Under the pieces are notes generated by a model. It saw only the letters and a program-made list of their open reading frames with translations, ran no database searches and was not told the origin of the DNA. Positions 18,083-28,138 of a stretch of DNA of 64,000 nt are shown piece by piece; position 1 is the stretch's first letter; each line of letters begins with the position of its first letter. This DNA is from Streptomyces pyxinae (GTDB lineage: Bacteria; Actinomycetota; Actinomycetes; Streptomycetales; Streptomycetaceae): assembly GCF_024756275.1 (NCBI RefSeq), contig NZ_JANUGQ010000003.1, positions 1 to 64,000 of the forward strand, read 5' to 3'. A program made the position numbers and the translations under genes.

Positions 18083-18637
18083 TCAGGACAGGACGATGCC
18101 GAGGAGCAGCAGGGCCACCACGATCGCGCCCATGATCAGGCGGGCGGTGGGATCCTCCCGTTCCCACAGGTCGTGGACGACCGCCCAGCCGGTCAGCCGG
18201 GCGGTGCGGCCGTCGTGGAGCCGTCCGCCCTGGTCCGGTTCGGGTGCCTCGCCGTCCACCACCGGTACGGCGCCCGGCCCGTCGTCACCGGGCAGCGCGC
18301 CGGTCATCCCCTGCTGCTCCTGGGCCACCAGGACCAGGCCCTCCAGCAGTTCGGGCATGGTGTGCGGGGTGAGGGGGTACGCCACCGTCCCCTGCGGCGT
18401 CCGCAGACACAGCCTCGCCTGCCAGGGGTTGCCCGGCTCATAGCCGTCGATCCACGCCTGCTGGGCCTCCACGGCGGGGGCGCGTGCCGCCTCGGGAGCG
18501 GTCAGGACATCCGGGGCCGGGGCGGGCACGGCCCCGGCCCCCACGGATCCCGTGGACCCCACGGGTTGCGTGAGCTCCACGGGTGGCGGGGCGTCGGGGA
18601 GGGCGGGCCGGGGCTCGGGGGCGTACGGATCGCTCAA
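18083..18637 (-). CDS. tail-anchored membrane protein of the secretion locus
   Basis: A 184-aa protein. TTG 18637 is chosen because AAGGA lies 7 nt upstream and the sequence SDPYAPEPRPALP begins there; longer forms run into the divergent promoter region. A Pro/Ala-rich N-terminus is followed by a small folded domain (QAWIDGYEPGNPWQARLCLR, YPLTPHTMPELLEGLVLVAQ) and a C-terminal TM (LIMGAIVVALLLLGIVLS, about 165-184), so it is probably tail-anchored facing the cytoplasm. First gene of the leftward arm. Not recognised. Confidence 0.7.
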   Translation of the reverse strand: MSDPYAPEPRPALPDAPPPVELTQPVGSTGSVGAGAVPAPAPDVLTAPEAARAPAVEAQQAWIDGYEPGNPWQARLCLRTPQGTVAYPLTPHTMPELLEGLVLVAQEQQGMTGALPGDDGPGAVPVVDGEAPEPDQGGRLHDGRTARLTGWAVVHDLWEREDPTARLIMGAIVVALLLLGIVLS

Positions 18638-18768
18638 CTCTCGTCCTTCGCGCGGTCGGAGGGGGCCCGGCACCAGACGGCCGGGCCCGGCCACGCATTG
18701 TGACGGAGCCGCCGCCCCGGTGGGGCGCCGGCGCTTTCCCCGCCTTTCCCGGCCGGGATTCCCGGAAC

Positions 18769-18795
18769 ATTCCCCGCTCTTCCCCACCGGGGAAT
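18769..18795. promoter_or_regulatory. inverted repeat in the divergent promoter region
   Basis: ATTCCCC (18769-18775) and GGGGAAT (18789-18795) form a 7-bp inverted repeat with 13-nt spacing, about halfway between the two divergent arms of the secretion-like locus (18637 minus and 18916 plus). Several related TTCCC/GGGAA elements surround it. It is a candidate operator coordinating both arms. Confidence 0.35.
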
Positions 18796-18915
18796 ATCGG
18801 GCGGAGGCCCGGCCGCCGCTTTGCCACACTGCCGTCCGCAGCCGGCCTCACCAGGGCCCTCCGTACAGCCCGATCGGCGGGCGGGGAGCACACGCGGGGA
18901 GAGACGACCGAGTCG

Positions 18916-20856
18916 ATGACGGATCACCAGCACTCCGCCGACGAGCGCCCCGGCCCGGCCGGTCCGGCGGGAAGCGCCGCTCAGCCCACCGCCCAGCACC
19001 CCGCTCAACCCGCCCAGCCAGCCGCCTGGCAGCAGCCGCCGGCTCCCGGCGCGTCCGGTCCCTACGGCTACCCGCGGACCGCCGCTCCGGCGTCCCCGGC
19101 CCCGCAGCCGCAGCAGCCGTCCGAGGCGGTACGCGCGCAGGTGGCCGCCGCCTGGGTGCGCCGGGCCCCGGGAGCCGCCGTACCGCCGGGTGAGGCGGCC
19201 GTACCGCCGCTTCCCCCGCGTACCGACCGGACGCCGGGCGGGCCGAAGCAGGAGAAGAAGCAGGACAGGCGGGAGAAGCGGGAACAGGCCCGGAGCGCGC
19301 GCAAGGCGGCGTACGAGCGCAAGCAGGCCGAACGACGGCAGCGCACCAGCACGCCCGGTACGTCCGGTACGAGCGCTCCCCCGGCTTCCCCCGTTTCCCC
19401 GGTCTCCCCGGCGTCGGGTGCGGCCGCCGGTGCTCCGGCTTCCGCCATCCCCTCGGCCCCGGCGGGCCCCTCGGTTTCGCCGGCCCCCTCGGTTTCGCCG
19501 GCCGGTGGGACCGGGGCGCCGGCCGGTGCGGCGGACCCGGGCCGGGGCGGGGTCCGGGACGGCGGCGGTTTCGACGTGCCCCGGCCGGGCGGACGGCTGC
19601 CCGCACAGGGCCGCCGCACCCATGTCGCCCTGCGCGCCACCCTGTTGATCACCACCTGCGCCCTGGCCCTGGGCTCCTGCGGGGTGCTGGGCCTCGCCGT
19701 CGGCACCTCCTCCGGCGCGCCGGCCGCGGCACTGGACCAGAAGGACGTGGCCCGGTACCGGCTCAGCGAGTTCCCGGTCCAGGCGGCGGCCACCTTCGCG
19801 GAGGAGTACGCCAAGCTCTGCATGACGTACGCCCCGAAGGCCGCCGACGCCCGGAGCGAGGCGCTGGCCCGCTATGTCAGCGGGGGCGTCGACCGGAACT
19901 GCGGCTGGGACGGGCAGGGCACCCAGACCGCCACGCTCGCCCGCTGGGACGGGACCGCCGAGACACTGCCCGAGTACGGCGCGAACGGCCGCTATCTGGG
20001 AGTGCAGGTCACCCTGGCGACCGGCAGGGTGACCACCCTCTCCGTGCCCGTGTACGTGAAGGACCTGGCCACCGCGTCGGGGCTGCGGGTCGTCGGTGAC
20101 GTGGGCGAGATGCCGCTGCCCCCGCGCGGTGCCGCGCCCGCGGTGGACCGGGACGACGAGATCGTGGACCAGGCTCTGTCCGAGCAGCTGAAGGGCCAGG
20201 TGCTGCCGGGCTACTTCGCCGCCTGGGCGGCCTCCGACGCGACGGCGATGACCCGCTTCACCACCACCGACGCGACCGCCGCCGCCACCTCCGGGCTGGC
20301 CGGCGCCCTGTCCGCGCCCCGGATCCGGGAGGTGGTGGCGCTGGCGCCCAGGGGCACGGACCCGGACGAGAAGATCGTGTACGACGAGGGCCAGGCGGTG
20401 GCGGCCCGGGTGACGGTCGAGTGGGGCGGAAGCGCGACCGGCGCGACCGGCGCCGCCACCGGTGGCCCGACCGGGACCGGCGCCGCCGCGAACGGCGCGG
20501 GCACCGGCACCGGGGCCGCGAACGGCTCCGGTGTGACCCTGCGTTCGTACCGGGTGACGATGCTCAACACCGCCCAGGGCTGGTTCATCAAGGACATCCG
20601 CGGCGGCACCCTCGACCCGGCGGGCGGCCGCGCGGACGAGGTGGAGGCCCCGGCGGGGACGGGACCGGCGGACGGCGCCCCGGGCGCGGCCGACGGCGCT
20701 CCCTCGGGCGCCCCGAGCGCTCCCGCGGCCCCGGGCGCACCGGCCCGTGCGGGCGCGTCCACGGCCCCCGGCGCCTCCGCGCCCGCCACCGGACCGGGCA
20801 AGCCGGGCGCGTCCGGGCCCGCACCGGCCCGCAGGGCGCCGGGCGCCCGCCCCTGA
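18916..20856 (+). CDS. TcpC-like conjugation protein (VirB8-class)
   Basis: A 646-aa bitopic protein. Residues 1-110 are Pro/Ala/Gln-rich; about 110-140 is a highly charged basic helix (KQEKKQDRREKREQARSARK); a low-complexity Pro/Ser region follows; the single TM is at about 236-262 (LLITTCALALGSCGVLGLAV); then an extracytoplasmic TcpC/VirB8-like domain in two halves (about 275-400 and 420-560), and an Ala/Pro/Gly tail. TcpC is the channel-scaffold protein of Gram-positive conjugation systems. ATG 18916 is the first start near GGGGAGAG. First gene of the rightward arm. Confidence 0.85.
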   Translation: MTDHQHSADERPGPAGPAGSAAQPTAQHPAQPAQPAAWQQPPAPGASGPYGYPRTAAPASPAPQPQQPSEAVRAQVAAAWVRRAPGAAVPPGEAAVPPLPPRTDRTPGGPKQEKKQDRREKREQARSARKAAYERKQAERRQRTSTPGTSGTSAPPASPVSPVSPASGAAAGAPASAIPSAPAGPSVSPAPSVSPAGGTGAPAGAADPGRGGVRDGGGFDVPRPGGRLPAQGRRTHVALRATLLITTCALALGSCGVLGLAVGTSSGAPAAALDQKDVARYRLSEFPVQAAATFAEEYAKLCMTYAPKAADARSEALARYVSGGVDRNCGWDGQGTQTATLARWDGTAETLPEYGANGRYLGVQVTLATGRVTTLSVPVYVKDLATASGLRVVGDVGEMPLPPRGAAPAVDRDDEIVDQALSEQLKGQVLPGYFAAWAASDATAMTRFTTTDATAAATSGLAGALSAPRIREVVALAPRGTDPDEKIVYDEGQAVAARVTVEWGGSATGATGAATGGPTGTGAAANGAGTGTGAANGSGVTLRSYRVTMLNTAQGWFIKDIRGGTLDPAGGRADEVEAPAGTGPADGAPGAADGAPSGAPSAPAAPGAPARAGASTAPGASAPATGPGKPGASGPAPARRAPGARP

Positions 20857-20898
20857 TCCCGCCCCCCCTCCACACCACCAGCGAAAGGACCCAGCGGC

Positions 20899-21159
20899 AT
20901 GTACCTCGCCGTCACCACCCTGGACAGCATGTTCGGCCAGATCCAGGACATTCTCCGCAACATCGGCACGATGGTCGCGGTGATCGCCCTGCTCGTTCTC
21001 GGCATCCGCATGCTGCTGTCGATGAAGCGCGGCGACGGAATGCGCGACGCCTTCCAGGGCTTCGGTGTGATCGCCCTCGCCGCTCTGATCATCGGCGGCG
21101 CGACCGGTCTGGCCGGTCTCCTCATCGACCTCGGCGGCCAGATCGGCGGCAAGGGCTGA
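20899..21159 (+). CDS. small two-TM protein, VirB2/pilin-like
   Basis: An 86-aa protein with two hydrophobic helices (MVAVIALLVLGIRMLLSM and VIALAALIIGGATGLAGLLI) joined by a short charged loop KRGDGMRDA. AAAGGA precedes ATG 20899. Size, two-helix topology and place between TcpC- and TcpE-like genes match VirB2/TrbC-type subunits, but there is no cleavable leader, so the assignment rests on context. It could form a multimeric ring or short conduit. Confidence 0.72.
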   Translation: MYLAVTTLDSMFGQIQDILRNIGTMVAVIALLVLGIRMLLSMKRGDGMRDAFQGFGVIALAALIIGGATGLAGLLIDLGGQIGGKG

Positions 21160-21328
21160 GCCCTGCCGGGCGAGCCGCACCCGCGCCGGTTCACCCGGTG
21201 GGCCGCCCGGAGAGTCCGGAGAGCGAGGGCCCGGGAGGGACCACAGCCGGCGCCGAAAACACCGAGACCACCAACACTGAGAACGCCGAGACCGCCGAGA
21301 CCGCTGAGAAGGAAGGGGGGAGTCACCG

Positions 21329-22015
21329 ATGTCGCAGCACACTCCGGACCCGCCGGAGCCGATGGTCGCCTACGACCACACGGATCTGCTCAACCGGCCC
21401 AAGCGCATCTGGAACTGGGGCAACATCCCGCTCCCCGGGCTGTTGCTGCCCGCGCTGGGAGCGGCCTTCGGCTTCGGGCTGCTGTGGCTGGTGGCCCTGA
21501 TCTCGCTCTCGGCCTTCCTGCCGTTCCTGGGCATGTCGATGCTCACCTCGGTCCTCTACATCGGTCCCCCCGTGGCGGTGTACTTCGTCTGGGGGCGGCC
21601 GCTGCCCTCGGCCCTCACCCTCAGCCAGCAGCTGGTGGTCTGGGCCGACTACTGGTTCCAGCCCAAGCGGCTGCAGGGGCTGGCCGCCGACCGGGAGCCC
21701 GAGGAACTGCGCTGGCAGGTGATCCTCTGGGAACCGGGCTCGCCCCGCTGGCACAAGCGGTACGCGGAGGCACGTACCGCCGCCGCGCATCACGGCTCCT
21801 CGTACGCCGCCCACGCCCCGGCCGCCGCCCCGGCGACGGCCGCCGTACCGGACACCCGCGCCACCGGTCCCGTACCGGACAGCCGTGTCACCGGATCCGT
21901 ACCGGCCGCGTACGCCACCGGACTCGTACCGGGCCCCCACACCCCCGGATCCGTACCGGCCGCCCGACCGAGTTCCCCGGCCACCGGGCCCGTTCCCTCC
22001 GAGACCGCAGGATGA
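21329..22015 (+). CDS. TcpE-like conjugation membrane protein
   Basis: A 228-aa protein. Residues about 30-90 hold two to three TMs (PGLLLPALGAAFGFGLLWLV, LGMSMLTSVLYIGPPVAVYF), followed by a cytoplasmic domain with WADYWFQPKRLQGL. This resembles the TcpE family of Gram-positive conjugation systems (VirB3-like role, partner of the VirB4 ATPase). The C-terminal 65 residues are a low-complexity repeat with period about 10-11 (VPDTRATGP, VPDSRVTGS, VPAAYATGL). Strong AAGGAAGGGGGGAG site before ATG 21329; the VirB4-like gene starts 7 nt after the stop. Confidence 0.83.
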   Translation: MSQHTPDPPEPMVAYDHTDLLNRPKRIWNWGNIPLPGLLLPALGAAFGFGLLWLVALISLSAFLPFLGMSMLTSVLYIGPPVAVYFVWGRPLPSALTLSQQLVVWADYWFQPKRLQGLAADREPEELRWQVILWEPGSPRWHKRYAEARTAAAHHGSSYAAHAPAAAPATAAVPDTRATGPVPDSRVTGSVPAAYATGLVPGPHTPGSVPAARPSSPATGPVPSETAG

Positions 22016-22022
22016 CCCCGCC

Positions 22023-25000
22023 ATGTTGATGCTGATCCTTCTGGGCGGGGCGGTCGCCTTCTTCCTGATCGCCATGCTCCTCGCCGCGAACTCCCAGAAG
22101 TCCCGTCAGGGGCAGCAGGCGCAGGGCTCCGGCGGCGGGCGCGACTCCCGTACCTCCGGGGCCGGGTCCCGCTCCGGCGGCGGCTCGGGCCCGGGCGACC
22201 GTGCCGCCCGCCGCGAGGAGACCCGGCTGCCCTACCGGTACGCCGACGACATGATCTTCGTGCACGGCGACTCGGTGTGGACCGGGCTGGTCCTGCCCAC
22301 CGCCATCGACGAGTACCTCAACCCCGCCGAGCTCCAGGCGATGGCCGAGGCGCCGGCCCGGGCGCTGCTCAACCTGGCACGCGGCGACCGCAATGTGGAG
22401 TGCCACTACCGCAAGGTCTACCGGCCGATCACCGCCACCGAGTGGGCCGAGCAGCTCAACGCCGTCGCCTGGGACCCGACCGAGAACTACCGGGCGTACA
22501 ACCTCCGCAAGGCCGAGTACCAGGAGCGCATCGGGGCGCTGCGGGAGCGCAACATCCTGCTGGTGAAGCTGGGTTCGCTCAAGCGCGGCTCGGGTGACGG
22601 CGGGGTGCTCCCGGACGGCGACGACCCGGTGGAGGAGCCCGGCCTGACCCGTTCCGTGCTCGACACCGCCGACCGGGCGGCGGCCGGGGCGACCGGGGTG
22701 CACGGCGAGTACCTGGCGCCGGAGCTGCTCGCCCGGTGGACCCAGGTGGCCCGCGAGGTGCACGAGAGCCTGGAGGCCCTGCACGGCACCCCGCTCAGCC
22801 GCGAGGAACTGGTCTGGCTCATCCGCAAGCCGCTCCACGGCGACCTGCCGGTGCCGCCCGAGCCGGTGCTCGGCTCCCGGGCCTGGGGTCCCGACCAGTT
22901 CGACCTGGTGGTCGACTTCTCCGGCGAGAATCGCAAGACGCACATCGTGCTGCACCAGTACGACGAGGTCACCGGCGAGCGGCACACCAGCTACACCACC
23001 ACCCTGGTGGCGGCCAACTGGCCGACCGAGACCCGCTTCCGGCAGTCCACCGCCTGGGCCCGGTACGCGGCGCAGAACGTCGAGTTCCCGGTCGAGATCG
23101 ACCTGCGGTTCACCCTCATCCCGTACGCCAAGTTCAAGGACCGGGCGGCGAAGATCCGGGGCAACCTCGTCGACGAGATGAACGACATGGCCGGCTCCGG
23201 CCGTACGCCGGACACCCGGCTGGCCGCCCAGGTCACCCGCGCCCAGCATCTCGTGGACGACCTGGAGGAGCACAAGATGCCGGGGATGGAGGCGCAGATC
23301 CGCTTCACCATCTCCGCCGCCGACCCGGCCGAACTGGAGCGCCGGCGCCGGGTGCTGGAGATGCAGTTCAAGCAGGACCTGAAGGTCACCCTGCTGCGGC
23401 CGACCCGCCAGCAGTGGCGGCTGCTCCAGTCCCAGCTGCCGGGCAACGCCCCCAAGCTGCCGATCGCGCCCTATCTCCGGCTCCAGGAGGTGGAGCAGCT
23501 CGGCGCCGGGCTGCCGACCGCCGGCACCGAGCTGGGCGACAACCCCGAGCAGCGGTCGGGCAAGCGGCTCGGCTGGGTGGGCAATCTGGTGGGCTGGGCC
23601 GGGCGGATGCCCGTCCACTACTCGCTGCACGTCGGCCCGGCCCGTAATGACGGCGGCGGGCTCGCCATCGTCGGCGCGTCCGGCGGCGGCAAGTCCTCGC
23701 TGGCGCTCCAGAAATTCTACGAGGAGTCCGAGTCGGGGGTGCGCTGCCTGGTCATCGACCCCAAGACCGACTTCGCCCAGCTCTGTTACTACCTGGCCTT
23801 CGGCTCGCAGGTGAACGACCCGGACTTCGCCCGGGACGCGGAGGCCGGTGTCCTCGGTACGCCGGAGAGCCGGTTCCAGCCGGTGAACGGCGAGTTCTGG
23901 GCCGACACCGAGGTCGTGGACCTGCTCAAGGGCCAGGCCGGGGTGCTCGACCCGTGGGTGATCGCCCGGGACGTCCCCTCCGGCCGGCTGCTCGCGGAGT
24001 CGATGCTCCGGGGCTTCCTCGGGGACGAGGACTACCAGCGCGTGCGGCTGCCCGTCATCGAGGCGATGGCCACCGTGGTCGGCTGGTACAACTCCGCGCT
24101 CCGGCAGGCCACCGAGGAGGGCCTCACCCCCCGGGACGCCGAGGCCAGGACGCCCCGGCCGACCCTGTGGCAGGTCGTGGACGAGGTCGTACGGGCCTAC
24201 GACCGCGCCGAGGCCGCCGGGGACCGCGAGGCCGCCAAGGACCTCAAGCTGGCCCGGATGCTGCTGACCGAGCTGCGCACCCTGCCGTACGCCCGGCTGG
24301 CCTTCGCGGAGCGCCCGCAGCCGCTCTCCGCGATGCGCAAGCGCCGTACGGTCATCACCCTGCGCGGCTTCCAGTCGCCGGCCGCCTCCGACCCGCGCAA
24401 CTGGAACCCGGCCGAACGGCTCGCCGCCACCGCGCTGATGGCCGTCGTGGAGCTGGGCAGCCAGATGCTCGACGTGGGGTACGAGAAGAACCCGGTCACC
24501 GGCGAGATCGGGCTGCGGCCCAAGGCGCTCTTCGTGGACGAGGCGTACGTCGTCACCGCCACCGAGAGCGGCCGGGACCTGATGCGCCGCGCGCTCAAGC
24601 AGGGCCGCTCCTACCTGGCGGTCACCGTCCTGATCACCCAGCAGGCCATCGACCTGGTCCAGATCGAGGACTCCGAGGCCCGCAGCGGCGGCGCCAACCA
24701 GATCCACACCGTGTTCGCGTTCAAGCAGAAGTCCCCCCAGGAGGCGTCCCTGGTGGCGCCGCTCCTCGGCCGCCCCGAGAACGACGCCAAGGTCCTGTCG
24801 GCGCTCCAGGAGCTGCGTACCGGCGTCTGCCTGCAGCGGGACGCCGACAAGCGGGTCGGCACGGTCGCCGTGGACCTGGTCTTCCAGGAGATCCTCGCCG
24901 CCACCGACACCAACGGCACCACCCGCCCGGCCCGCCAGGGCATCGACCCGCCGCTCAGTGTGTGGGACTGGTCCTTCCTCCAGGAGGCGGCCGACGCCAC

Positions 25001-25040
25001 GGGGGCCGCGCGCCCGGCGGAACCGCCACCCGCCGCCTGA
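22023..25040 (+). CDS. VirB4/TraC-like type IV secretion ATPase
   Basis: A 1005-aa ATPase, the energy centre of the channel. N-terminal TM (MLMLILLGGAVAFFLIAMLL), Gly/Ser linker, a VirB4-type N-domain (about 70-520), Walker A GASGGGKSSLA (about 551), and Walker B ALFVDEAYVV (about 836) in a RecA-like C-domain. Longer than most VirB4 proteins (about 800 aa), the excess being the N-terminal TM/linker and charged loops. ATG 22023 was chosen because earlier in-frame starts lie inside the TcpE-like gene. It matches the large ATP/GTP-binding protein of the S. coelicolor cmd cluster as I recall it. Confidence 0.92.
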   Translation: MLMLILLGGAVAFFLIAMLLAANSQKSRQGQQAQGSGGGRDSRTSGAGSRSGGGSGPGDRAARREETRLPYRYADDMIFVHGDSVWTGLVLPTAIDEYLNPAELQAMAEAPARALLNLARGDRNVECHYRKVYRPITATEWAEQLNAVAWDPTENYRAYNLRKAEYQERIGALRERNILLVKLGSLKRGSGDGGVLPDGDDPVEEPGLTRSVLDTADRAAAGATGVHGEYLAPELLARWTQVAREVHESLEALHGTPLSREELVWLIRKPLHGDLPVPPEPVLGSRAWGPDQFDLVVDFSGENRKTHIVLHQYDEVTGERHTSYTTTLVAANWPTETRFRQSTAWARYAAQNVEFPVEIDLRFTLIPYAKFKDRAAKIRGNLVDEMNDMAGSGRTPDTRLAAQVTRAQHLVDDLEEHKMPGMEAQIRFTISAADPAELERRRRVLEMQFKQDLKVTLLRPTRQQWRLLQSQLPGNAPKLPIAPYLRLQEVEQLGAGLPTAGTELGDNPEQRSGKRLGWVGNLVGWAGRMPVHYSLHVGPARNDGGGLAIVGASGGGKSSLALQKFYEESESGVRCLVIDPKTDFAQLCYYLAFGSQVNDPDFARDAEAGVLGTPESRFQPVNGEFWADTEVVDLLKGQAGVLDPWVIARDVPSGRLLAESMLRGFLGDEDYQRVRLPVIEAMATVVGWYNSALRQATEEGLTPRDAEARTPRPTLWQVVDEVVRAYDRAEAAGDREAAKDLKLARMLLTELRTLPYARLAFAERPQPLSAMRKRRTVITLRGFQSPAASDPRNWNPAERLAATALMAVVELGSQMLDVGYEKNPVTGEIGLRPKALFVDEAYVVTATESGRDLMRRALKQGRSYLAVTVLITQQAIDLVQIEDSEARSGGANQIHTVFAFKQKSPQEASLVAPLLGRPENDAKVLSALQELRTGVCLQRDADKRVGTVAVDLVFQEILAATDTNGTTRPARQGIDPPLSVWDWSFLQEAADATGAARPAEPPPAA

Positions 25041-25164
25041 CCGCACCCCCGGCGGAACCGCCAGCCGCCGCCTGACCGGGCCCCACCGCCCCCGCCCGTA
25101 CCCACCCCTTCCCGTACCCATGACCCGTGGCCGTACCCGTACGCCACTCGACCAGGAGCCCGCC

Positions 25165-25725
25165 TTGCGCCGCCTGACCAGCACCCTCACCACCGGTGCC
25201 GCCGCCCTCACCGCCCTCGTCACCCTGACCGGCTGCGGCAGCAGCGGACCGACGGACGACCTCGGCCTCCCGGCGGCGGACGACATCGCGTCGGTGGAGA
25301 AGTTCATCAACACCTACAGCCACTGCGAGGAGCTGAAGGTGCTCGGAGCCAAGGACGACGACCCCGGCGCGGGCAAGTACTTCGCCAAGGTGGCCAATGA
25401 CCCGGCCTTCGCCGTCAAGGAGCGGGCGGCCTGCGAAGACGCCGAGAGCGACACCATCACCATCCTGACCATCTCCGACATGACGAAGTTCATGACGGCG
25501 AACAGCGCGATGGAGCAGAAGAAGGCCGGGGAGAGCGACGAGTTCCTGGTCGGCGAGAACTTCGCCGTCGTCCCCGTGGACGATGACACCGTCCGGGCCC
25601 TGATGACCGGTGGGAAGCTGCTCTACTTCACGTGCCAGCCGAAGCACCAGGCGGAGATTCCCAGCGGATACACGCGCCAAGAGCCCGTCAAGGGCTGTGT
25701 CCTGACCAACTACGTCCCCTCGTAG
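25165..25725 (+). CDS. lipoprotein of the secretion locus
   Basis: A 186-aa lipoprotein. TTG 25165 has CAGGAG about 7 nt upstream; starts further 5' (ATG 25120) only add unrelated residues. Signal peptide RRLTSTLTTGAAALTALVTL with lipobox LTGC. The mature domain is acidic with four Cys (SHCEEL, AACED, FTCQPK, KGCVL), probably two disulfides. VirB7-type lipoproteins stabilise outer parts of type IV channels; a comparable role is possible but not shown. Lies between the VirB4-like and VirB6-like genes. Confidence 0.8.
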   Translation: MRRLTSTLTTGAAALTALVTLTGCGSSGPTDDLGLPAADDIASVEKFINTYSHCEELKVLGAKDDDPGAGKYFAKVANDPAFAVKERAACEDAESDTITILTISDMTKFMTANSAMEQKKAGESDEFLVGENFAVVPVDDDTVRALMTGGKLLYFTCQPKHQAEIPSGYTRQEPVKGCVLTNYVPS

Positions 25726-25779
25726 TCAGCCGGCGTCAGCCGCTCACCCCACCAGCCGCGGTACTCCGGAAGGAAGTCG

Positions 25780-28131
25780 ATGTCCGTGCGACACAGCGCC
25801 AGGCCCCCCGGGGCACCCGCCGCCGCCCGGTCGCTCAGTGACCGGGTGCGGGGCGCCGGGCGGGCGGTCCGGGCGGGGCTGTTCCTGGTCTTCGCCCTGC
25901 TCGCGCTGACCCTGGCCGTGCCGGGCACGGCGCACGCCGACTTCGCCTGCCAGTTCACCGGGGACGACCGCTATGTACTCGACAGACCGGGTGCCAATGG
26001 CGAGGGTCTGATACCCGCGGTGACCCAGTGGGAAGAGGGTGCCGCCCAGGGGCCCCAGAACCTCAGTGACTCCCGCGGCACGGCCAGCGGCGCGGTCGAG
26101 ATGGGGAAGGAGGCGAGCCACTACACGCTCTACGAGCTCAACGGCACACGCGGTCTGAACTGGTCCATGACCTTCAAGGACGAGTCGGACGGCAAGAAGG
26201 ACAACGGCGACTGGTTCAGCGGAGCCGACGACTGCGCGGTCATGGACTACGTCAACAACGGTGTGGCCGACTCCGTGTTCTGGGGGACCAAGTTCCTCTC
26301 CCGTGGCGCCATCTCCATCAAGGAGCTCGCCTCCAACCCCCGTCCGCTGAGCGGGTTGTACCAGGGCCGCGACAACGTGGTGGGGACGCTGAAGAACCAT
26401 GTCTTCATCCCCATGGTGTACGTCATGGTTCTTCTCCTCGGGCTGTGGGTGTTCGGCAAATGGCGCCGGGAACAGATGCGTGAGATCTGGGCGGGCGTCG
26501 GCTGGGCCACACTGAGCACGATCGCCGTGGTGGCGCTGCTGACGGGCGGGAACTACGACAAGCTGATCGACCGGGCGGACGCCGGTATCGGCCAGGCGAA
26601 CTCCAAGCTGTCCGAACTGATGCTCAGCGGAGCCTCCGGGACGGCGCAACCCCCGTGCGACCTGCCGCCGGACGAAAAGCCCAACCGGGGCCTGCGTATG
26701 TCCAGTTGTGCGATGTACGACACTCTCGCCTTCCGTCCGTGGGCGCTGGGGCAGTTCGGCCAGGTCGGCAACGACTGCGTCTTCCACCAGGGCGGCGGAC
26801 GCGTGGAGAACGGCGTCTGCGTGCCGAAGAGCGGATCGACAAAATGCAGTTGGGGCGAAGGCGCCCGCTGCGAGGACCTCCGGGCCCGGCAGGTCGTGGC
26901 GCAGTCCGTGACCAACAAGGATGCCTTCAGCAAGGAGAAGTCCGACAAGTTCAACGGCCAGTGGACCCCCATCCGGCAGGAGCTGGCCAGTGGGGGCAAC
27001 TACCCGGTCGGCTATGACGAATGGGCCGGAGGGAACTCCGGCAACCGGGTCGGTCTCGCCTTCTACTCCCTGATCGCGGCGCTGATCGTCGGCCTCATGG
27101 TGATCGTGCTCAGTGGTCTGACCCTGTTGTGGCACGCGGTCACCCTGATCCTGGTGGTCCTGCTGCCCCTGGTCGCCGCCCTGGGCATTCACCCGTCCCA
27201 GCAGAAACTGCTCAAGGGTTGGCTGGAGACGTTCATTCACAGCTTTGTGCTGCGGGCGGGCTTCGGCGTCATTCTCTCGGTGCTGCTGGTGCTGTACCAG
27301 ATGATCCTGCCCGCCAGGATCGCGCTGGGCATGCAGCTCCTGCTGCTTCTGCTGGTCACCATCGCCGTCGTGATGATGCTGAAGAAGCTGCTCGCCGGGA
27401 ACTTCAGCCCCCGGATCGCGGGCGCCGAGGACGCGCTGGGCGTACGGGACATGGCCGGCGCGGTCGCGGGCAAGGTGGGCCTGGCGGCCCCCGGGGCCGC
27501 CCTCTCCGCGGGGCGGCTGGCCGGGCGGGTGTCCGCGAGCAGCGCCTCCCTCGCCGGGCGGACGGCCGCGGGTGGTGCCGTGCGCACCGCGCGGGGCCTG
27601 GACACCGCGCTGCTCGGGCGCCGGTTGCAGAAGGGCGGCTGGGTCGCCGCCAACAACTCCAAGCGCCAGCAGCGGAAGGACGCCTACCGGGCGCGGGAGA
27701 TCCAGAAGCGGCAGTACGACGCCGCTGCCGGCGGCCCGGCCGACACGGGCACGCCCATCCCGGCCGTACCGCCGGCGACACCGCCCGCCGCACGCCCGGC
27801 CGGGCCCGCCGCACCGGCGCCCGGGGCGCCGCCCGCCGGTACCGCCGGGGGCCGCCCGAGGACCCCGGACGCGCCGGTGGCCGGTGCCACACCCCCGGTC
27901 GGTGAGGCGGCCGCACCCCGCCCGGCCCGGGGCGGCCGGGTCAGCCTCCAGCCGCCCGCCCCGGCGCCCTCCTCACCGGCACCCGCCCCGGCTCCGGCGC
28001 CCGGGCCCGCCGCCGCGCCCCGGCCGTCGGTGCCGGCGCCGCGCACCGGACCGCCCGCCGCCCGGCCGGCGGCCCAGCCGGGGCCCGTGGAGCCGCCACA
28101 GCCCCGCGACGACCACCGCATGCCCCGCTAG
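25780..28131 (+). CDS. VirB6/TrbL-like polytopic channel protein
   Basis: A 783-aa membrane protein. N-terminal signal/TM (LFLVFALLALTLAVPGTAHA), an extracytoplasmic domain (about 55-205), two TMs (MVYVMVLLLGLWVFG; WATLSTIAVVALLTGG), a second Cys-containing external loop (about 280-420), then a cluster of four or more TMs (GLAFYSLIAALIVGLMVIVL, TLILVVLLPLVAALGI, LRAGFGVILSVLLVLYQMIL, LGMQLLLLLLVTIAVVMM), and a long cytoplasmic Ala/Pro-rich tail from about residue 650. The layout suits the VirB6/TcpH-type channel core. AAGGAAG precedes ATG 25780. Confidence 0.85.
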   Translation: MSVRHSARPPGAPAAARSLSDRVRGAGRAVRAGLFLVFALLALTLAVPGTAHADFACQFTGDDRYVLDRPGANGEGLIPAVTQWEEGAAQGPQNLSDSRGTASGAVEMGKEASHYTLYELNGTRGLNWSMTFKDESDGKKDNGDWFSGADDCAVMDYVNNGVADSVFWGTKFLSRGAISIKELASNPRPLSGLYQGRDNVVGTLKNHVFIPMVYVMVLLLGLWVFGKWRREQMREIWAGVGWATLSTIAVVALLTGGNYDKLIDRADAGIGQANSKLSELMLSGASGTAQPPCDLPPDEKPNRGLRMSSCAMYDTLAFRPWALGQFGQVGNDCVFHQGGGRVENGVCVPKSGSTKCSWGEGARCEDLRARQVVAQSVTNKDAFSKEKSDKFNGQWTPIRQELASGGNYPVGYDEWAGGNSGNRVGLAFYSLIAALIVGLMVIVLSGLTLLWHAVTLILVVLLPLVAALGIHPSQQKLLKGWLETFIHSFVLRAGFGVILSVLLVLYQMILPARIALGMQLLLLLLVTIAVVMMLKKLLAGNFSPRIAGAEDALGVRDMAGAVAGKVGLAAPGAALSAGRLAGRVSASSASLAGRTAAGGAVRTARGLDTALLGRRLQKGGWVAANNSKRQQRKDAYRAREIQKRQYDAAAGGPADTGTPIPAVPPATPPAARPAGPAAPAPGAPPAGTAGGRPRTPDAPVAGATPPVGEAAAPRPARGGRVSLQPPAPAPSSPAPAPAPAPGPAAAPRPSVPAPRTGPPAARPAAQPGPVEPPQPRDDHRMPR

Positions 28132-28138
28132 GGCCCGT